This document shows, piece after piece, positions 1 to 13,090 of a stretch of 64,000 nucleotides of DNA. The notes beneath the pieces were generated by a model. That model saw only the letters and a program-made list of their open reading frames with translations. It had not been told where the DNA came from and made no database searches. Origin of the DNA: Cyclina sinensis (Eukaryota; Mollusca; Bivalvia; Venerida; Veneridae); contig JAAONU010000017.1 in assembly GCA_012932295.1 (NCBI GenBank), positions 1,364,001 to 1,428,000 of the forward strand. Direction: 5' to 3'. Made by a program: the position numbers and the translations under genes. Positions within the stretch are counted from its first letter, which is position 1. Each line of letters begins with the position of its first letter.

Positions 1-3000
1 TGTATCAGGTCAGTTACTCTGCGCTGTGCAGTTCAGCAGATATTCCCAAAAGTATCAGTCACAAAGACACAAAATGATAGGCCGTCGTTATAACTGACAG
101 TTAAATGTCCAAGAACGGCAATATTTTTGAACAGACTGTACAACGGAAGTGATTGTTAATCAATAAAAATGAACGATTTCTTGATAAAATATGATAACTT
201 GATCTAGATAGGCAAAACAGTTGTCAAACAGTTATGACCAATTTAAAACTTAACAACAATCCGATTTAAACAGGCGGTTTCACTTTTCAATTGTGCATGC
301 TTATATCAAAAAGAGTATGTATCTTGTTCGCTACATTTTAATATATGTAAGGGATTGTAATGGTTTCACATAAACAAAGCATGCGATACAATAGAAACTT
401 GATCTTATTCAATATCGTATAAAAACTTTATTTTACTGACTTCATGCTATAAAGTTTCGTATCAATTCTACATGGCTTTTTCCCTTCTGGTTTTTTTCGC
501 CACTGAAGCGCCAAGGTATAATTCCAAAAACGCGTATTCAGCTCATTATAAGAGTATGAATTCTCACAAAGCGTATTGTGTAAATCTATGAATTATCCAT
601 TAAATTAGTAAATTCCTCCTGAGAATTGAGTCGAGAGTACACATGTAGACAATTTTCCAATAGAAAAGGCGTTCATGCTAGATTTACCAGGGTTCCGTTA
701 CATCCAATCAGAGAAAATCTAATAAAAGTCACTTAACGATATTTGTGTCAACAATAAAATGACAACATCTGAACATTTTATGTTGGTTTGCTGTGTAAAC
801 AACAACATGTTTGTGCCAGGAAGCTGGTACGGTTATTTATTTAAGCTAAGCTTACTTGTAATTAGATAGGGATATTCTGAAGAATGTCCTACAGGCTTTT
901 TTCTCAGGAAGATTTACTTTTTAACCTAACTGGATTGATGTCGTCATTGCAAGTACTGGGCAGAGATTCTGAATCATTTGTGTGATGTAAAATAATTGAC
1001 AGAAGTTGAAATTTTTAACTTTTTACATGTTATCTTATTAAACAGTATGAATTTAATATATTTAATATATTTCCTTCGCTGTTTTTTTTTGTGGGGGGGG
1101 GGGTGGGATATGGTTTATTCATAATAGCTTTTCTTAACTTGAAAAGTCCCTTTTTTAAAAATATATTAAAACAATCTTCCAATAACAGACAATGAAAAAT
1201 GGCTGGGTAACAGAACCAAACATAAAATTAGATTGTACCAAAGTGTGTAGGTAAACCTCTTGACAACAGAAACGCACAGAAAATTATTTTGTTTCCCAAA
1301 CCCAATCCATTAGCAAAATTATGTTCACACTGTAATTTACCGTTAAAAGCCTTAACAATTTGCATGGCTTATTAGTAGCTGAAAAAAGTTGACCACAAAA
1401 ACGACTTATAAACATTATTTAAAAATAAGAAATCATTAAAAATGTGAGGCTGATTTTTGGTATCCATTTCCATGGAAGTGGCCGTTTAATGTAAGATCTG
1501 TAAATTTAATAGAAATACATAGCTTGCAAGGGAGAAGAAAATGACTTTTTTATTCTACTTTGAACACTTATCATTGATTGAAATATAAATGCAATTTATC
1601 GTTATTCTAACAGACCAACAGGCGTTCAGTGAAATATAGAGCCGAAACCATTTTCTTCTTGTATTTTCAGAGGTGTTCTTGCTAGCTCCAGTATACCTGA
1701 ATCCCTTATTTTACAAGCAATTTGGATATTGCAAGTGATACAGAAGTAACACTATTGGTTGAAAGCCTTTTCAAGTTATACAACTACATCCAACACACAA
1801 TTAATTTTTGTTGCAGTCTGTGTATTCTCGCAGGGACAGTTTGTTTATTACATGCAATTTATTTAGTGAAAACACCTTACAGTTCAATCGGAACACCTCG
1901 GGCGACTTCAAATAAGTCACCTCGGAAATAATGTGGTAGTCGCCATATTGGACTATTTTATAAAACAGGTGTTGCCTGCTTAATTGAAAACATTTCTTAA
2001 AGCCTCTACTTGTTAATACTATAAAATTAACATTTATTTTCATTTTTTTATGCATAGGACAAACACTGCTTGAGTTCTGCCATGTTTGTATATATTTTTG
2101 TTTAAGCCAGGGCGAATTACCATTTGGTGTATTCATACACTTACATACGAGGTCTTTATACGAAGTTGTCGGGAAAGGCCGAGTTGTTACGATTGCTTAC
2201 AATTATGACTTAAGTTGATTGTTTACCTATATCGCTTAACCTTCATTCGTTTAAGGCGGACGTAAGCCATCACATCATTACTGTTGGCATCAGTTGCTTA
2301 GCTTAGTCTCAGCTTTGTGTCTTTGTTATCTTGGCAAATTGTAATCATATATTCTTGGCAATCCAGAGCGTACATTTTAAAAGCTTTTACATTTCCAAAG
2401 GACTTGCATTAATGTGCGTGTATAAATATGTGTACGTCTGTCGTGTAAATCTAAATAAAATTCTAGTGCAATTGTTCTATAGCTTTAAATTTGTCTGATA
2501 CTTTAACTGATTTATTTTTGTATTTTTACGTTATAGTAACCGTTTTACTTGTTCCAAGTCAGTAAATTTTCTTAAAACATTGGATTTTCTCAGCATAAGA
2601 AGGCAAAGGTATCATTTCAGCTTGACGATTTCAAGTTCCGACGACCACGTAAAATAGCTTTCAACTTACCTTTTTTTATCGTAATCAAATTTCTTCGAAA
2701 TAAATACCGCGTAACTCCATTTTCTATTTGTACACGAAATACCAGTTTCAAATCTTTTGTTAGAAATTTCACGTAATTACACCTGTCATATCGTCTTTCA
2801 TGTCAGCTAAATAAAGATAGTTAGGGTCAAAAGAGGCGTCTGAGACTGGATCATCTGACTCTTAAGAAATGATTATAGACTGCCATAAACATATTAAATA
2901 AGAAACAAGCATCGAGTAAAGATTTCCAGGAACCTGATCACAGTTTCTTCAAACCAGCTGCTACCTCGACGATTAAAAACGTCATTTTGCTTGACAGAAT

Positions 3001-4373
3001 TAGCTCAAACTACATTTTGTACTAAAAATGTTATTTCTTTGAAAAACAGTTTCAGTTCCTAGAAATATCTGATATTTGTTGCGTATCATATTGCAGAATA
3101 ATTATTTTCAACAAAGGTTACGTTTATGTATCACCACGGTAACATGACCGGTATAAACTATAAATGGTTCGTTTTGTGCTTTTTGAGGATTCCAAAGTAT
3201 TTACAACTTTTACCACAATTCTACCGAAAACATTTTGAAATATTATAAACCGTTATTAGGCATTGCGCCTGTGTTTTGATATAGTTAAAATAAATGGTCC
3301 GGCTGTGTTTGACATTGAAGCTAAAAAGAGTGTATACAATATTATTATATGTATTAATACTGTAGTACTGCATGTATGAACATTCCAAACTAAAATTATT
3401 ATTCGTACATAAGTAAAAACCAGGGTTTCATTTTTCCTTTTTTCGGAGAAGCAAAAGGTCTACAACAGCAATGTAAATAAACTATGCCAATGTCGTATGA
3501 GCAACTACCATCTTAACAAAGACAGAAGTTTGATAATAAACCTAAGTGACATTTCCCTACGTTGTAGTATCAAATCTATTCAACATAATATATTTGTTAA
3601 CAGTTTTCGGAATATTTACAGATTTTGAATTTCGAATAATCTAAGTTGAGAATATGATGTTTGTAGAATAAAAGTTAAACTGAACAATACAGGGTTCTAT
3701 AAACTCAAAAGAGATACATTTGTCCTAGAACAAAAAGTCTGTTTTGTACTTTGAAATGACATTGTACTGTACTGAATAAGAGAAAACAATAGTTAGCTTA
3801 GGCTTTATGAACAACTGCAGCAATGAAAGATACATGGCTTGTATTTTCAGCAGTAACATGTGTGTTAACGGCAGATAAATCATATCTAAACAATAGAAAT
3901 TGTCAAACTCCTCGCAGCCATCACGCCAATGTTAGACACAATTTTTTTTCACAAAAGACATTTTGCTACAGATAAGCAAAAATGTGTCAGCTTATTGAGA
4001 TAACCTTTTATCATATTGACAAGTTGCAGGGTGTTGCAGGGTCTTCCCAAGTGGCTGGTCCAGTCCATAGGGTTGTAAATACATATTCTATATATGCTTG
4101 CATTATTGATTTCACGCTAAAAGTACCATATCCATTTTTGTAACTGAACAAGTATTTCACGTTACAAAATCATAAAATATGATATAAATGCTTCAAAAAT
4201 GTTATTGTACAAGAAATTTAGATATCACTGAAATAATGTAAATACTAGAAGTATGAAATATTCCATTCCTTATAGATTCGTACACAGATACCTACTGAAA
4301 GAATAGAAAAAACAATGATACCTGTTATAAATATTTTCGACCATGATAAAAAGGTAAAAGAATGGCAACTTAC
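1..4373 (-). other. First coding intron of the RasGRF gene (partial)
   Basis: This stretch follows the GTAAGT donor of the RasGRF exon on the minus strand and continues to the window edge, so the intron is at least 4.37 kb. No frame on the minus strand resembles the rest of the PH domain (the expected aromatic beta strands followed by a D/E-W-x-x-A-I helix). The only notable sequence is a T-run followed by a G-run at about 1081-1108, which is simple sequence. A regulatory role is possible for a first intron, but nothing specific is visible. Confidence 0.6.
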
Positions 4374-4637
4374 TTGTTTCTCGGATTCCTTTCCTTTGAG
4401 AGGGGTGATGATCCTTTCACAGTAACTTCCTTCCAGCAAAACGACTCCAAGCGGTCTAGACGAAGTTTCATTTTCAAAGTAAAATAGCAAATTCTGGTAG
4501 AGCAGAAAATACCTCTGTTGCCACTTTCCGGTATCAGAACTCTTTTTGTACAAAAATCCGGCGTTGGAGTTCTCTCGCTTTGCCTTGCTTACCAGGTAAA
4601 TCAGTTGGCTTTCGTTGAATCTTATGTTCTTTTGCAT
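4374..4637 (-). CDS. RASGRF: RasGRF-type Ras guanine-nucleotide exchange factor, first coding exon (N-terminal part of PH domain)
   Basis: This exon encodes the first 88 residues of a Ras-GRF protein. The family comprises calcium/calmodulin-regulated exchange factors that load GTP on Ras (and Rac) at the membrane, with the order PH, coiled coil, IQ, DH, PH, REM, CDC25. The peptide starts MQKNIRFNESQ and carries GFLYKKSSDTGKWQQRYF at about residues 27-44, then YQNLLFYFE at 47-55, SSRPLG at 59-64 and LLEGSYCERI at 67-76. These match vertebrate RASGRF1/2 N-termini (MQK..., YQNLLFYFE, SSRP, LLEG.C.R) as I remember them. The start is firm: on the minus strand an in-frame TGA at 4692-4694 lies 18 codons upstream with no other ATG between, and position -3 is A. 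The frame stays open past residue 88 but family resemblance stops at EKQ, where CAA is followed by a consensus GTAAGT donor (4373-4368). The exon therefore ends in phase 0, partway through the PH domain. Later exons lie left of the window; I see none in 1-4373. Confidence 0.9.
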
Positions 4638-5029
4638 ATTTGCTCTAATTCTGTTTTTTCTCCGATAGCTCGTTTGATGTCTAAGACGTGTTCACCTATG
4701 TTCATGTTTCAATATCATAGATGGTGTGTGTGTGTTTAACTTTTCTGTATGTCTTCACCTAAGTAGACGTTCAGCATTCGACACCGTTTTGTGCATATCA
4801 TGGGTTTTTACATTATGTCCACAGATAAATTTGTTGTTGAATCAGCACTTTCCGCAATTAATCCGTTTGTTGCACCTGGTGTTGAGATATTCAGCAGACA
4901 AACAGTCTGAAAATAGATTTTAAAATATCTTATAGTCAAGCGCAATGGTGCTTATGTATAAGTGCTACTGAGTACAGTGATATGGTACATTACTTTGCAG
5001 AAAAACAACTAAAATGTGACGTAGGTAAA
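4638..5029. other. 5' flank / 5' UTR and presumed promoter side of RasGRF
   Basis: This is the immediate upstream region of the RasGRF start codon on the minus strand. It contains the in-frame stop at 4692-4694, which defines the 5' UTR side, and a short (GT)n tract near 4722-4736. I see no convincing TATA box, initiator or CpG-rich stretch, and the transcription start cannot be placed. Extra non-coding first exons further right are possible. Confidence 0.4.
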
Positions 5030-5548
5030 AACAAGAGCTGTCCGGAAGACAGTGCGCTCGACTATTCACAGCTTATTAGTTTAAAGCTGCTTGTAAAATA
5101 CATAGGTAACAGTGTAATAAAAAACAATTTGTAAGCACTGTTACCATGACCTTTGACCCCAAAAACAATAGGAATCATCCTGGATGTGGGGAAAGTCCAG
5201 GTTTGAGTTTTATATGTAGGAAGATGATTATGAAAGCAAATTATGATATCTTAGACTATTCCCTGTGACATAAGCATGATAGTATATATGTTGCATGCAA
5301 AACTTTAACCAAGATTTCTAAGTCAAAAAGGACCATAATTTGCCTGAAATCTGGTCAAGTTACCTAAATTACTTGTTTAACGGCCCTGAAGACATTAGTG
5401 AATATTAAATCACTAAGCATTTTTGTTTAATTAGATGTATGATGGTAACTTGCATGTAAAACTTTAACCAAGGTGTGACATCGCTGACGTCGACGCCAAA
5501 GTGAGTAGAATACCTCGAATTACCTCGTACAGCCGGGCTGAAAACCAA
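5030..5548. repeat. Degenerate dispersed bivalve repeat ('acaagagctgtcc' family)
   Basis: The left edge reads ACAAGAGCTGTCCGGAAGAC followed by agtgcgctcgactattc. The middle contains accatgacctttgacccc, and the right end has gacgtcgacgccaaagtgag followed by a degenerate inverted form of the left edge (near 5520-5545). I recognise this arrangement from memory as a very common non-autonomous repeat in bivalve genomes. No open frame of length is inside. Boundaries are approximate because no target duplication is clear. Confidence 0.6.
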
Positions 5549-7413
5549 AGTACTTGAATTCCTTCTTTTTAAGGTAAGTCATTAGGAATTATGTTAAACT
5601 GGGGCCATAAATTAATCTACAATAAGTATGTAAGAGTGATATAATTCATATTAAGGTTACTGACGTACGTTCTTTTGTATGCATTCTCACCAATGGACGT
5701 CCATTTGAAAACATTTTCAGCAAAGACTTATATGTATTAAAACAATGGTACTCGCGAAAGGGGAGATGCTGCTTTATGGATATATGAACCAATTAAAAAA
5801 TCTCTTGAGGCTTTAGCGGAGTACCAAAAGCATCCAAATGTCTCATTACGTTTTCTTGCTGATTTCACTCCAACCACTTTGGTATCAGTAAGGTCATTGA
5901 GTACCTCCCCTTTTTGCTCTGCGATACCATTAACTTTTTATGTTTTATATGTTTGTGTGCTTTTGCATGCAACATTGTCGAGCTGATGAGTGGGTTGGAG
6001 TTAATTCACCAGGACAACTTCTTTTTGTTTGTTCTTATGAAAACCTGTTTTGGGAGGTGTGAGGTTGTTGCACCCTAGATACTGGTGTAAACCCTAGTGG
6101 CAGATGTTTTGCTAGTGCCCGTTCCAAGGCGGTAACTTCGTTAATTGTTTATGGTGTCTCTTTTTTAATTGATTTGTGTATACATTTATGCTGTCTTTTC
6201 CTCTCTCTTTATGACTGTGTAGGGAGGCTATATATACTGACTGTGGTTTTTCCTGATATGTGTTTTTCACTTTATTGCATCTGTCAGACTTTGGATATAT
6301 TACTTGTTAACAGATTAAACCACGTATGCATACAGAATGTAACAAATTGGAAAATATAGTGAAAATTCAAATGTAACAGAGTTTCTTCTTCATTTTTCAT
6401 TGACTACGATTTATAAGCTTAATGATATATACAAAAGATACTATATCTGACAGTTCATACTTAATTATCTTTTATTGTTTATATGTACTTCCGGGATTTT
6501 TATGTGTTTTTCAATACAAGAGACTTCTAACAAAAAATATTGGATGTTTCTTTCTCTCCTAAACATCCTTTCCAAGATGTGTTTAACGAATTATTCTGTC
6601 AAGATTAATAAGACCTTAGTTTCCATACATTCCTTACAATCAACAAGGAAATAAAATCCTTTGTCTCAGAGAAATTGAGACGAAGTAAATCTAGGGCAGA
6701 CCAAATATAGCTAAATGACTGAAGTAACCAAATATAGCTACCTGTGTTAATTTGCACCTGATTCTGTGTAAACTAAATCAGTTAAAAACAAAAACCAAAT
6801 AAAAGAAAACAACTCTTCATCTTAAGACTTGAACAAATTTCTGGTCCGTGTCTTTTCCGAAGACAGTTTTCCAAGCAAGTAAACATTTTATATGCACGCC
6901 ACATATGTTCTGCATAACTCCTATGCATTATATACATACAAACACAACGTTTGTCGTCAACCTAGATAGCAAACCAGACAAACAATTGAAATTACTCTGA
7001 AACGACAAAAGGCATTGTGTTATTTGCAACAGATGATGAAGATTGTTGTATTTTAAGAAATGGTATTAATATCATGCTACTGAATCGACCCAGTTCTTTT
7101 CATATTAACACTACGCTCATCGCTAGAATTTTCTCAATAACAAAATGCCTACTGTTGCATTTTCATCCTTTCTGAAAGAAACATTTTGGATCGTTCACTA
7201 ATTGCATTACTAGACTTAATTACTTGAAAATTCTTTATTTATTTATTAAGTCCTGTTGCGTCTCATGTAAAATCTTAAAGCAGAGAAATATATAAAATAA
7301 TTCTAGATATAAAGTCCAAATAACTCTTCAATCACTAGTTACTGTGTTGCACCCCTGTAATAAATGGTTATATGGGATATCTATTAAATCGCTTATCAAG
7401 TCAGTACAAAACA
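5549..7413. other. Non-coding, no recognisable feature
   Basis: I read both strands and saw no exon with family resemblance, no RNA gene and no clear repeat. Short open frames here (for example near 6174-6359) are rich in hydrophobic residues from T-rich DNA and look like chance. Confidence 0.4.
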
Positions 7414-7614
7414 AAATGTCAGGAACCTATTAACCAGCAAAGTGATACAGAAATAACAAACCAAATGTCAGGATCCTATTAACCAGCGTAGTGATACAGA
7501 AATAACAAACCAAATGTCAGGAACCTTTTAACCAGCGTAGTGATACAGAAATAACAAACCAAATGTCAGGAACCTATTAACTAGCGTAGTGATACAGAAA
7601 TAACAAACCAAATG
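7414..7614. repeat. 49-bp tandem repeat, about four copies
   Basis: Units start at 7414, 7463, 7512 and 7561, each beginning AAATGTCAGGA and ending ATAACAAACC. A fifth copy breaks off after a few bases at about 7614. The copies differ by only a few substitutions, so the expansion is fairly recent. The period is not a multiple of three and no frame persists across it. Confidence 0.95.
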
Positions 7615-8550
7615 TTTTGAAAATAACTGGTTGATTTTGCACATCCTAATGCAACATTTCAGTTGAAAAGGTTTTAAAACAAAATGCAAAATTCAAGCAT
7701 TTTTCCCCATTTAGTTGGAACAAGCGAAATATATGTGGATCTATTAACCGTTGTAGTGATTAGAAAAAAAGAAGCCTCGCGCTGGACGATCAGCTTCCAT
7801 CTCAATTGTATGAATAAGATGGCGTGAATAATCTTTTTGTAGACGTTACATATAGTTTTGGTTTTACTGGAAATGACAAAACAAGGATTGCATTTGATAA
7901 AAACATCTGACTCTTTTTCTTTCATTTGCAAATTCCAGAGACCACTGAATATTCAAACTGTATTTGAAAAATGTGCTTTTTCTCAAAAACTTCGGTATAA
8001 AATGGAAGATAATATTAGTGGCGCTTAATATTAGCAAATAGATTCTTGCTTCATAGAGAAATGTTCACGCATCGCATTTATATTTGTTTTGCGTTGATGT
8101 AAACTTGCTGTTACATTGATATATTGGCTCGCCTTTAATGTAATGAGGCTAGTAATCGAATATGTTTAATGCTTTGGCGACAATCAGCTACAGCACGGAT
8201 GGTTTAAATTATTAATAAGATGATTGTTTTGCAGAAAATAAATGATAGAGTTATTAAATGCATAAACGTTGTATAAAACACAAAACGTCGAATGTTTCAT
8301 TATAGCTGTTTTTGTGAAAGGACGGTAGGGTCACTTTAGACAAATAATGGTTATCATTCAACAATTTACAAGCTAAATATTGGGAAAATTGTACCAGATG
8401 CCGACGAATACAGTGAATTATACGACAATGACTCGATTTCAAACTAACTCCAGCTAGAATATAATGACAACATCTTGTTACAAAATCAATTTTACTTTAT
8501 ACAAAGCATAGCCTAATGTAAGCATTCATTTCATTCCTCGCCCATACAGT
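7615..8550. other. Non-coding; holds one member of a dispersed repeat pair
   Basis: Bases 8104-8155 (ttgctgttacattgatatat followed by tggctcgcc and aatgtaatgaggctagt) recur in diverged form at 11618-11670 in the same orientation. Nothing else is recognisable here. Confidence 0.5.
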
Positions 8551-8880
8551 ATAAACAAGAGCTGTCACACGATGTGACGAAATGCACCCACCCCAACTTC
8601 AAGTGTCAGAAAGAAAAGCATAGTTAATTGGCTAAAAGTGTTAGTCTGGTATTTTAAGCATACATCCTCATAACATATATCGTGAGTAAAAGAAACTTCT
8701 AGCACGTTCGTGACATATCTTACAAGCGTACATGAAAGTCTATCTGAACGGTCGCAAAAAAACTTAAGGCTTTTGATCTTAGACTGAGCCAACCAAATCG
8801 TATCATATGCTAATCAGATACACATATGTAAAATTTCTACCAAATAATTTCAAAGTCCTTGAAGATTTTCAAGAGATATT
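8551..8880. repeat. Dispersed bivalve repeat fragment ('acaagagctgtcac' family)
   Basis: The left edge, ACAAGAGCTGTCAC followed by acgatgtgacgaaatgcaccc, matches the start of a second common bivalve repeat family that shares its first bases with the copy at 5030. The tail near 8830-8880 (caaagtccttgaagattttc) is typical of such elements. The right boundary is not clear. Confidence 0.5.
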
Positions 8881-11208
8881 GAAAGGAAATGGGCAACGAA
8901 CAGAAAGGCAGTTTGATAATTATATACCTTCCTTCGGAGGCAAAAAATATCACAGTTTGTGAGCGTGATTCTGACTATATTAATATTACTGTCTGGAATT
9001 AGTATCAACCTTCCCAGCGCATAGGCGATTTCTGTCAGTAACTCAAATACCAAGTAAAAGCATGCATTTATGTTTTCTCTAAAAGCAACATTAAAGGTCA
9101 TGTGACACGACTATAACAACTTTGTCTATTCAAAATAATCATAATGTACTGAATGGTTTAATTACAAAATTATGAAAATAATGCTTTTGATAAGAAAAAA
9201 ACGTGTTTTTGATGATCGGCTATTTCCTTTTCGACATCGGTAGTTTTCGCCGCAATTTTTGGCTGTGATGTAGATTTATCCCTACTGTACGAGGCAGTAG
9301 TGCAGAATTACACAGCTCATAGCGCACCCGTTTTTAAATGCAAAAAATAACACTAAACCACAAGTGCAAGAAACACAATAAAGGCACACTTAAAAATAAC
9401 ATTCTATAATTTGTAAATTAAAAAAAAATAATGAGATTACTTCTCGATTTTTATAAGGAAATTCAAACTTTGTGCCTGAAGAACGGGTTGTAATTTTATC
9501 TTAGCAGAGAATGTGATTAATAAATATTCCAATTTCTTCCATGTTGTGGTTCTAAAACTATCTCCTCCACGTTTTAATATGTTGTGTAACACTTCCTCAC
9601 TTGATGTTTACGTCATAAACAAATTATTTTTCATTTAAATGTAGTAAATTGAAGTTAATTTAGGTGACCTAACGTGTTAACATTTGTTTCACTGGAATGA
9701 AAATTCACACTACAGTGTATTTTCACGTTGGGATATTGTTTGAAAAATAATTATATGGCATGTCCATCAAGCAGAAATTTGTGTCTACTGTTAAATAAAT
9801 ATCCAATGAATTGTAAAAGATTTATAAATCACGCCTTATCCTGTGGGATTTATGCAAATTAACCTACCCAAAGGGGATCTTGTATAATCTGCAAAGCTGT
9901 CGAAACAAAGCAATTAACTTGTTTATGACCCAATCAATGTGAGTGTTGAGACAATTAGCAAAATTTTATGGCAAGTGATCTTACAAATTGATTGAATTAC
10001 TTTTGACCAGTCACAATTTTGAAAACATTATGTAATAGTTGCTTCCAATTAGCATGTCTCAATGATATTTTACTTAAGTAGCTTCCATGCAATTAAATAT
10101 TTTAATTAGATATTTAAATGTAATAGATCTTTTTATGATGAAAATAAAAATCAATCGACTTCTTAATGTGAGCAGATCTTTAAAAAAACCAACAACAAAA
10201 AACAATGTGTTTGTGTTATGATTTTGACATAGTTTTTAGGGTTTCTTCTTACCATATTATTTGTTCTTTGATCATTATTTTTTTTAAATTCTAGAAAGAA
10301 TAAGCAAAATAGGGAAATGCATTTATAATGAAAAAAAATCATAGATCTAGTCAAACGTTTTTCACACGTACCTCAGGCGAAATATATTACAGACAAATAA
10401 GCATCACATCACTGTAAAGAAAACGTTTTTATGGAAGAAAATCTCTCGATTGGAGTTAGCTTATCAAGTCTTCCAAAAACTGCATGGGATAAAAATGAGA
10501 ATGTTCAAAATCTTTTTGGATCAGTTACTTGGAAAATATCTCTAGATATTTCCATTGATGTATCTTTTAATTCTAATTGAACTAGCCTCTAAATAAATTT
10601 TGCTCACTGGCTTCGTAATTCGACCAAAATTTCAAATTATTTATTTAAACAATCTTCAATATATATTCATGATGTTAGCTTAACTTGTTCAATTTTGTTT
10701 TTTACTATTTTCACTTTCCATCATAATTTTTTTTTAATTTTTGTTAACAGTCCAGGTAGCTGTTTTAAATGGCAAGGGATAAATGTGCGTCACTTCCGGT
10801 TTCGAGCATGTCAGGTGCGCGCGATCAAGTGCGTAAAATATGGATTTTAATTTGCTATGAAAACATCTTGAAGATGAAAACCACCTGCAGATTTTTGTAA
10901 AACTGTCTTAGTTAGATTTATTTTTCGCTCATTTGAAAATTTCGAAGTGAAAAAAATGTGTCCCGTTACCTTTTACTTAATTGTTAATAAAATAGTAATT
11001 CAAATTCAAGCATAAAATGCTTCTGTACGTCTCACTGATAAACCAATGTAAATAAGCAATTGCAATAGCTAAATGACGTTCAAGAGGAACACTTTGTACA
11101 AGCCGTTACTCAAGCGAGACCGAGCGAAAATGTAACGAATATACTAACAGTCTAAATTATATATAGCTTTTACATAAATTGTCTGGAGTACAAGAAGGTG
11201 AATAATCT
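8881..11208. other. Non-coding, no recognisable gene
   Basis: This long AT-rich stretch has no exon-like frame that I can support and no RNA gene. Small open frames at 8850-9101 and 10163-10354 (minus) have no family resemblance. Confidence 0.4.
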
Positions 11209-11417
11209 TGTTTAAAATGCTTCAACGTTACACATTGTTAACAGTCTCAATGTTTAAATTGCTTCAACGTTACATATTGTTAAAAGTTTCGCTGTTTGAA
11301 TTGCTTCAACGTTACATATTGTTAACATTCTCAATGTTTAAATTGCTTCAACGTTACATATTGTTAACATTCTCAATGTTTAAATTGCTTCAACGTTACA
11401 AATTGTTAACAGTTTCG
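11209..11417. repeat. 42-bp tandem repeat, about five copies, open in one frame
   Basis: The unit contains AAATTGCTTCAACGTTACAT and then attgttaacagtttc, repeated five times with few differences. Because 42 is a multiple of three, one plus-strand frame reads through as a 14-residue repeat (FKLLQRYILLTVSM-like). It begins at a TTG, not an ATG, and continues as non-repetitive sequence to a stop at 11553-11555. I regard the open frame as a by-product of the period rather than a gene. Confidence 0.9.
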
Positions 11418-13090
11418 CTAAAGCATAAAACATTTTCTTTTCATTTAAAAAATGTCTACGCCTTTGAAAATCAAACAAATGATAAAACATTGACTCTTAC
11501 AAAAGCGTTAGAAAAATATAAGTTCATTTCAGTGGCGCTAGAAAATAACAACTGAATTATAACTGCATAGACAGATATCAACAAATCAATTTATTTCCTT
11601 TTCTCTGATGTTTTTAATTTGCTGGTATATTGATAAATTGGTTTGCCTTGATTGTAATGAGGCTAGTTATCTGGAGTTACTGAAGAAAACTTCTCTTTTT
11701 GTATCTCGGAAAATGTGGTTAATAAGACAAGAGAAAGTAATCTGTAACTTTGGTAACAGACAAGATATGAATTAAATGCTTAAAAAAACACATAACATTC
11801 CTGACAGACACTTGCAACAAATTTGCAGCCTTAAGAAACATAATAAAGTTATAACTTAAATGACGACCAAAGACGTTCAGCTCTACTTCAATGATTTGTT
11901 CTCCATCTACATATTAGTATCTTCACGGATGTTTGGATACAACGAAGTCTAGCATTCTAGCCCTATAAGTTAAATTCTTATACTGTTTTTATTCTCTAAT
12001 TTTTATTTTGTTGATGAAAAGCATTGTAAATTTTTACAATCACTGTTCTTGAAAAGAAAATAAGTAAAGAATCAACGGTGTGGTACAATTTATAATGTAG
12101 TTCACACTGGTGGCGACGTATTTGCAGAGTAAAGGATTTTTCCCAAAAACACAAGCAATTACAACATTTTTTCATGTCCGACAGAAAATATAAAATCATT
12201 AAGCTTTTTAAAAAAAGAGACAGATATCGATGATGAAAATTATAAACAAACATCATTGATGCATAAAGCGATACTAAACATCAAATTAACATTTGATTTC
12301 ATTTTCTTTACGTATTGCAAACTTATTATATTACATCGATGCATGCTTGCCTTGCGTATTTTAAGGCAAGTACTCTCCAACATGCATCATGATATCGCGA
12401 CAGGCAATAACACATAGAAGAAAATATCTTAATTATTAATGAATCTGCAGAATAGAGATGCTAGAGTTATAAAAGAAAAAAATATGCAATGTAAAATACG
12501 CAACGTCGATGCCTTTAAACTGACTGCATCAAGAGAAACGGTAAATGAATTTCTTATTTCAAGGGAACATTTTGCAAGCTTGATATGTAAAGCTCCTATG
12601 TTTTTGCCCATGTTAGTAGTTCCCTTAGGAGCGTAGGTGCTCTGGTGAGGTTCCTTCCAAACAAAACTAAGTGAACAAGCCACCTAATATATCTTTAATA
12701 CAAATTATATTTAGAAACATATAATTGAAAGATTACAATGAAACATTGAATGTGTTAGGTTTTGTAACTTGTGGGAAATTGGAACAAGGTTATTGGACGG
12801 TGAAAGCATTGCCCATCAGTTGAATTTATAAAAAGCAAAGCAGATTTAAATGTTTGTTTTCTAAGTTTTGACTCAGAAAATACTCTGGGCACTTGATTAC
12901 ACATATTTAATAAGATAGAATTTTGTGAGTTTTTCTCTTTCGTTTAAGTTTATCTTGTCCGTCAATAAAAGGAAGAATATAGGAGTTCCTTTGTGCCATT
13001 GTACTGTAGAGCTGTCAAACAAAAAAAGATATTGTGAGGTAAATAATCGCAGTCTTATTCATTTTAAAAGACTGTTTTTCTCTTGACAAA
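11418..13090. other. Non-coding; second member of a dispersed repeat pair at 11618-11670
   Basis: Bases 11618-11670 are the diverged partner of 8104-8155 (shared core TGTAATGAGGCTAGT). A region open on both strands lies at 12429-12683. Its plus-strand peptide (MQCKIRNVDAFKLTASRE in part) is protein-like in appearance but matches no family I know and lacks good splice signals. Confidence 0.4.

Noticed and set aside
4518..4739. Plus-strand open frame opposite the RasGRF exon
   Set aside because: It is the antisense shadow of the RasGRF exon and its 5' flank.
11208..11555. 115-codon plus-strand frame with repeated LLQRYILL motif
   Set aside because: It is produced by a 42-bp tandem repeat, lacks an ATG at its start and has no domain resemblance.
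12429..12683. Segment open on both strands with a protein-like plus-strand peptide (NVDAFKLTASRETVNEF), loosely similar to a peptide at 60300
   Set aside because: Acceptor and donor signals are poor, no domain is recognised, and the resemblance to 60300 (VEAFKL) is too short to count.
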